Part shown: positions 62,214 to 64,000 of the stretch, piece after piece
How the letters are laid out: every line of letters begins with the position of its first letter
Position numbering within the stretch: position 1 is the stretch's first letter
Source: QYOJ01 sp964449285
Lineage (GTDB): Bacteria; Bacteroidota; Bacteroidia; Bacteroidales; FEN-979
Length of the DNA stretch: 64,000 nucleotides
Assembly (NCBI GenBank): GCA_964449285.1
Contig: CAYUZX010000010.1
Coordinates: 3,510-67,509, forward strand
Direction of reading: 5' to 3'
The notes under the pieces: generated by a model
Seen by the model: the letters and a program-made list of their open reading frames with translations, nothing else
Databases searched by the model: none
Told to the model about the DNA's origin: nothing
Program-made: the position numbers and the translations under genes

Positions 62214-63646
62214 GAGACCTCTTTGGTTGGGATTCTCAGCATCTTACGAATAAACTTTAACCAGGCATCCAGATCAAACAGTGAGGCGTCGATGGTTGCT
62301 TTGTAGGTAAGGAAGACGCCAATAGGAACAAGCATCAGAGGGGCGATCCACATTCCCTGCCATGCGGGAAGAATTCCTTCTGCGGTATATTTTTCACCGA
62401 TGAATGAGACGACCCAGAAGAGTACAAAGAAGATGGTAGCAACAACAGCCGGCATCCCCAGACCTCCTTTGCGGATGATGGCTCCCAATGGCGCTCCGAT
62501 GAAGAAGAGAAGGAAACAGGCAATGGAGAAAGTGAATTTCTTCTGCATCACGATCTCATGCTTATGGAGGAGTTTGGATTTACCATACATGTTCTTATCA
62601 TGCATCTCGATATTCTCTTTCATGGAGAGGGAGTTGGCTTTTGCCGACTGGCAGATGGAGTACCAGTCGGTGCGATCGAAATTAAGCAGGATGGCATTGT
62701 TGAATTCCTTCAGGGTGTCAACTGGCATAGGAAGCACAGAATCCATCCTGGAGTAGAAAGCATAGTTAGACTGCAGGGATTTGTTATAGGCCTCCTGCTG
62801 GCGCGCTACTTCACTGGTCATGGAATCGATGGAAACCCTGAGATCATGCACATTCTGCATCTCATAGTTCTTCTTGAAAAGAGCCTCATCGGTACGCGTA
62901 AGCTGGAATGCCGAGAGGTCGAAGAGCAGGTGCTGTTCCTTGAATTTCGTTCGTTGGAATGGACGGGTAACTTCATGTCGACGCAAATCTGTCCGTTCTT
63001 CGTAGTTCATCCCATCGTAAAGAAGGAAGATCAGGTATCTCTTGTCGGGCGACAGCTCCATTTTACCCCATTTGGCTGTTGTCACTGCGACATTTCCCTG
63101 GTGTTTGGTATGATCATAGATCATCACATCATGGATGGTATTGCCATCTTTTTCCTTTTTCCCGACCCGGATAACATAGCCTTCGATGCCATCATAGAAG
63201 ACTCCGTTCTTGAGGTTGAATGCCAGTTTTTTCGACCTTACATCATAGAGTAGTGAAAGGAACTTCAGGTTGGCTTCCGGCAGGATCGTGTTGGCAAAAT
63301 AGAAGGCCAGCCCGCTGATAAAAATCGAAACAATTACCAATGGCAGCATGATACGGCGAAGGGAGATCCCAGCTGCTTTCATTGAGACCAGCTCATAATG
63401 TTCTCCCATGTTTCCGAACATCATCAGGGATGAGAGCAGGATGGCCAGTGGAAGAGCCAGGGGAACGAAAGTAGAGGAGGCGTAGAAAAGCAATTTAAAG
63501 ATGATATACCATTCCAGCCCTTTCCCAACCAGGTCGTCGACATATTTCCACAAAAATTGCATCAGCAGGATGAATAGCGCGATGAAAAATGTAAGGACCA
63601 GCGGGCCCAGGTAGGTTTTTAGGATGAAGAGGTCCAGTTTTTTCAT
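62210..63646 (-). CDS. LptF/LptG-family LPS export permease
   Basis: About 478 residues from the ATG at 63646 (the frame opens two codons earlier at TTG). YjgP/YjgQ-family permease: N-terminal KKLDLFILKTYLGPLVLTFFIA, three helices (about 12-120), a large periplasmic beta-jellyroll domain with an unusually long helical insertion (about 250-345, VHDLRVSIDSMTSEVARQQEAYN), then three C-terminal helices (FSIACFLLFFIGAPLGAIIRKGGLGMP). It moves lipopolysaccharide with LptB (29.1 kb in this window). The 4-bp overlap with the following glycosyltransferase suggests one operon for surface-polysaccharide work. Confidence 0.9.
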   Translation of the reverse strand: MKKLDLFILKTYLGPLVLTFFIALFILLMQFLWKYVDDLVGKGLEWYIIFKLLFYASSTFVPLALPLAILLSSLMMFGNMGEHYELVSMKAAGISLRRIMLPLVIVSIFISGLAFYFANTILPEANLKFLSLLYDVRSKKLAFNLKNGVFYDGIEGYVIRVGKKEKDGNTIHDVMIYDHTKHQGNVAVTTAKWGKMELSPDKRYLIFLLYDGMNYEERTDLRRHEVTRPFQRTKFKEQHLLFDLSAFQLTRTDEALFKKNYEMQNVHDLRVSIDSMTSEVARQQEAYNKSLQSNYAFYSRMDSVLPMPVDTLKEFNNAILLNFDRTDWYSICQSAKANSLSMKENIEMHDKNMYGKSKLLHKHEIVMQKKFTFSIACFLLFFIGAPLGAIIRKGGLGMPAVVATIFFVLFWVVSFIGEKYTAEGILPAWQGMWIAPLMLVPIGVFLTYKATIDASLFDLDAWLKFIRKMLRIPTKEVS

Positions 63647-63666
63647 CAACAAAAGAGAATTCTATA

Positions 63667-63701
63667 CAAAGATAGAGTTTGTTTTATTAGCGATACTACA
63701 A
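63667..63701 (-). promoter_or_regulatory. Candidate promoter of the permease/glycosyltransferase operon
   Basis: On the minus strand TATCTTTG (63674-63667) is a perfect -7 element. A TTG at 63701-63699 is 24 bp upstream, slightly too far. The leader to the ATG at 63646 would be only about 15 bp. Confidence 0.4.
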
Positions 63702-63759
63702 AAAATGGAAACGCAGGAAGAAGGCGTTTATTAGGACACGCCTGTTAAATAATCCTAAA

Positions 63760-63926
63760 ATGGATTGATCAATACTATGCAGCTCTTGTTCATCAGGCCG
63801 GGACTTTGTCGCCGGCTTCCTTCAGATTCCTCCTCACAAAGGACACCCTAGCCTTAAGCTAACACTTCCTACTGCCAAGTGTGTTTGGGTCTTGCACTCT
63901 ATAGTTATCGCCCATGCCGGACGCAT
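63760..63926 (-). ncRNA. Truncated group IIC intron, 5' part of domain I
   Basis: Read on the minus strand from 63926, the sequence follows the start of group IIC introns such as the Oceanobacillus one: ATGCGTCCGGCATGGGC (consensus GTGYGCCCGGCATGGG), AACTATAGAGTG, GGAAGTGTTAGCTTAAGGC, AGGGTGTCC, GGAATCTGAAGGAAGCCGG and GCCTGATGAACAAGAGCTGC. Similarity fades near 63760. Domains II-VI and the reverse transcriptase are absent, so this is a relic. The first base is A instead of G. It lies right after a terminator, the usual target of this class. The rest of 63653-63760 shows only a small GGCGT/ACGCC hairpin. Confidence 0.75.
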
Positions 63927-63927
63927 T

Positions 63928-63957
63928 AAAAAAAGTCCCGCTGTCAGGCGGGACTTT
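63928..63957 (-). terminator. Rho-independent terminator
   Basis: Stem AAAGTCCCGC / GCGGGACTTT (10 bp) with a 6-base loop, followed on the minus strand by a T run (about seven T). It is positioned to end the gene whose stop codon is at 63979-63981. The intron relic begins directly after its T run. Confidence 0.85.
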
Positions 63958-63978
63958 AAATATATAAATATCAAGTGA

Positions 63979-64000
63979 TTATCTTATGATCATTTTTTTT
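63979..64000 (-). CDS. C-terminal end of a probable T9SS-sorted protein (partial)
   Basis: The last readable codons on the minus strand give KKMIIR followed by TAA at 63981-63979. A basic pair followed by hydrophobics and a final Arg or Lys is the usual ending of type A type-IX-secretion sorting domains (KKxIIR/K). A terminator lies 22 bp downstream. Only seven codons are in the window, so the product is unknown. Confidence 0.4.

Noticed and set aside
63760..63926. tRNA, rRNA fragment or riboswitch upstream of the permease gene
   Set aside because: The conserved words lie on the minus strand in the order of group IIC intron domain I, and no tRNA cloverleaf or known aptamer fits.

Overview
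The window looks like a chromosomal scaffold piece from a Bacteroidota bacterium, probably a free-living or sediment-type member near the Bacteroidales/Marinilabiliales, assembled from short reads (two 100-N gaps). Support: a SusC/SusD pair, a DUF5686 outer-membrane protein, a DUF4296 lipoprotein, a probable type IX secretion C-terminus, a serine palmitoyltransferase operon, and promoters of the Bacteroidota form TTG-N19/20-TAnnTTTG. No rRNA, tRNA, CRISPR array or intact transposase was seen.

Layout. 0-3.4 kb: two overlapping sensor kinase genes. 3.6-9 kb: housekeeping and salvage genes (dtd, pdxJ, an M19 dipeptidase, a PrsW-type membrane protease, an adenosine-deaminase-family enzyme). 9-14 kb: an unusual ABCG-like transporter, a lipoprotein and a zinc dehydrogenase. 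14.1-18.5 kb: a three-gene signalling set (NMT1-like binding lipoprotein, dCache kinase, REC-PP2C phosphatase) with no transporter genes. 18.5-22.3 kb, opposite strand: a tight operon of a lysine-2,3-aminomutase-like radical SAM enzyme, two D-Ala-D-Ala-ligase-like ATP-grasp enzymes and a GNAT acetyltransferase. This is the best candidate for an undescribed pathway, possibly making an N-acetylated beta-amino-acid peptide. 22-33 kb: envelope and translation genes (PspC pair, tatC/tatA, a decayed isochorismatase, queA, pssA, lptB, DUF5686, kpsF). 33-41.6 kb: recQ, a Skp-like protein, deoC, a TonB receptor, and a CbpA-type DnaJ followed by a small DinD-like protein. 41.7-47.4 kb: iorA-iorB-spt-GNAT-epimerase, bounded by a recognisable promoter and a strong terminator. 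The last three look like a complete bacterial ceramide pathway. 47.4-56.9 kb: SusD/SusC, three small membrane proteins, a HutH-type lyase with Cys in place of the MIO serine, and hisS. 57-63.7 kb: wbuC, ettA, two glycosyltransferases and an LptF/LptG permease. 63.7-64 kb: a group IIC intron relic behind a terminator, and the last codons of another gene.

A second theme is small repeats. At least fifteen short arrays with 7- or 8-bp units, each of a different sequence, lie mostly at gene 3' ends and often overlap the stop codon. Two more arrays sit in frame inside genes (hisS and a glycosyltransferase), and one supplies a start codon. Palindromic REP-like elements (30-bp perfect palindromes, a CCCCTAAATCCC element, a GTCACTGCGAG element) are interspersed. 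One assembly gap lies in such an array; the other is an unmerged 55-bp contig overlap.
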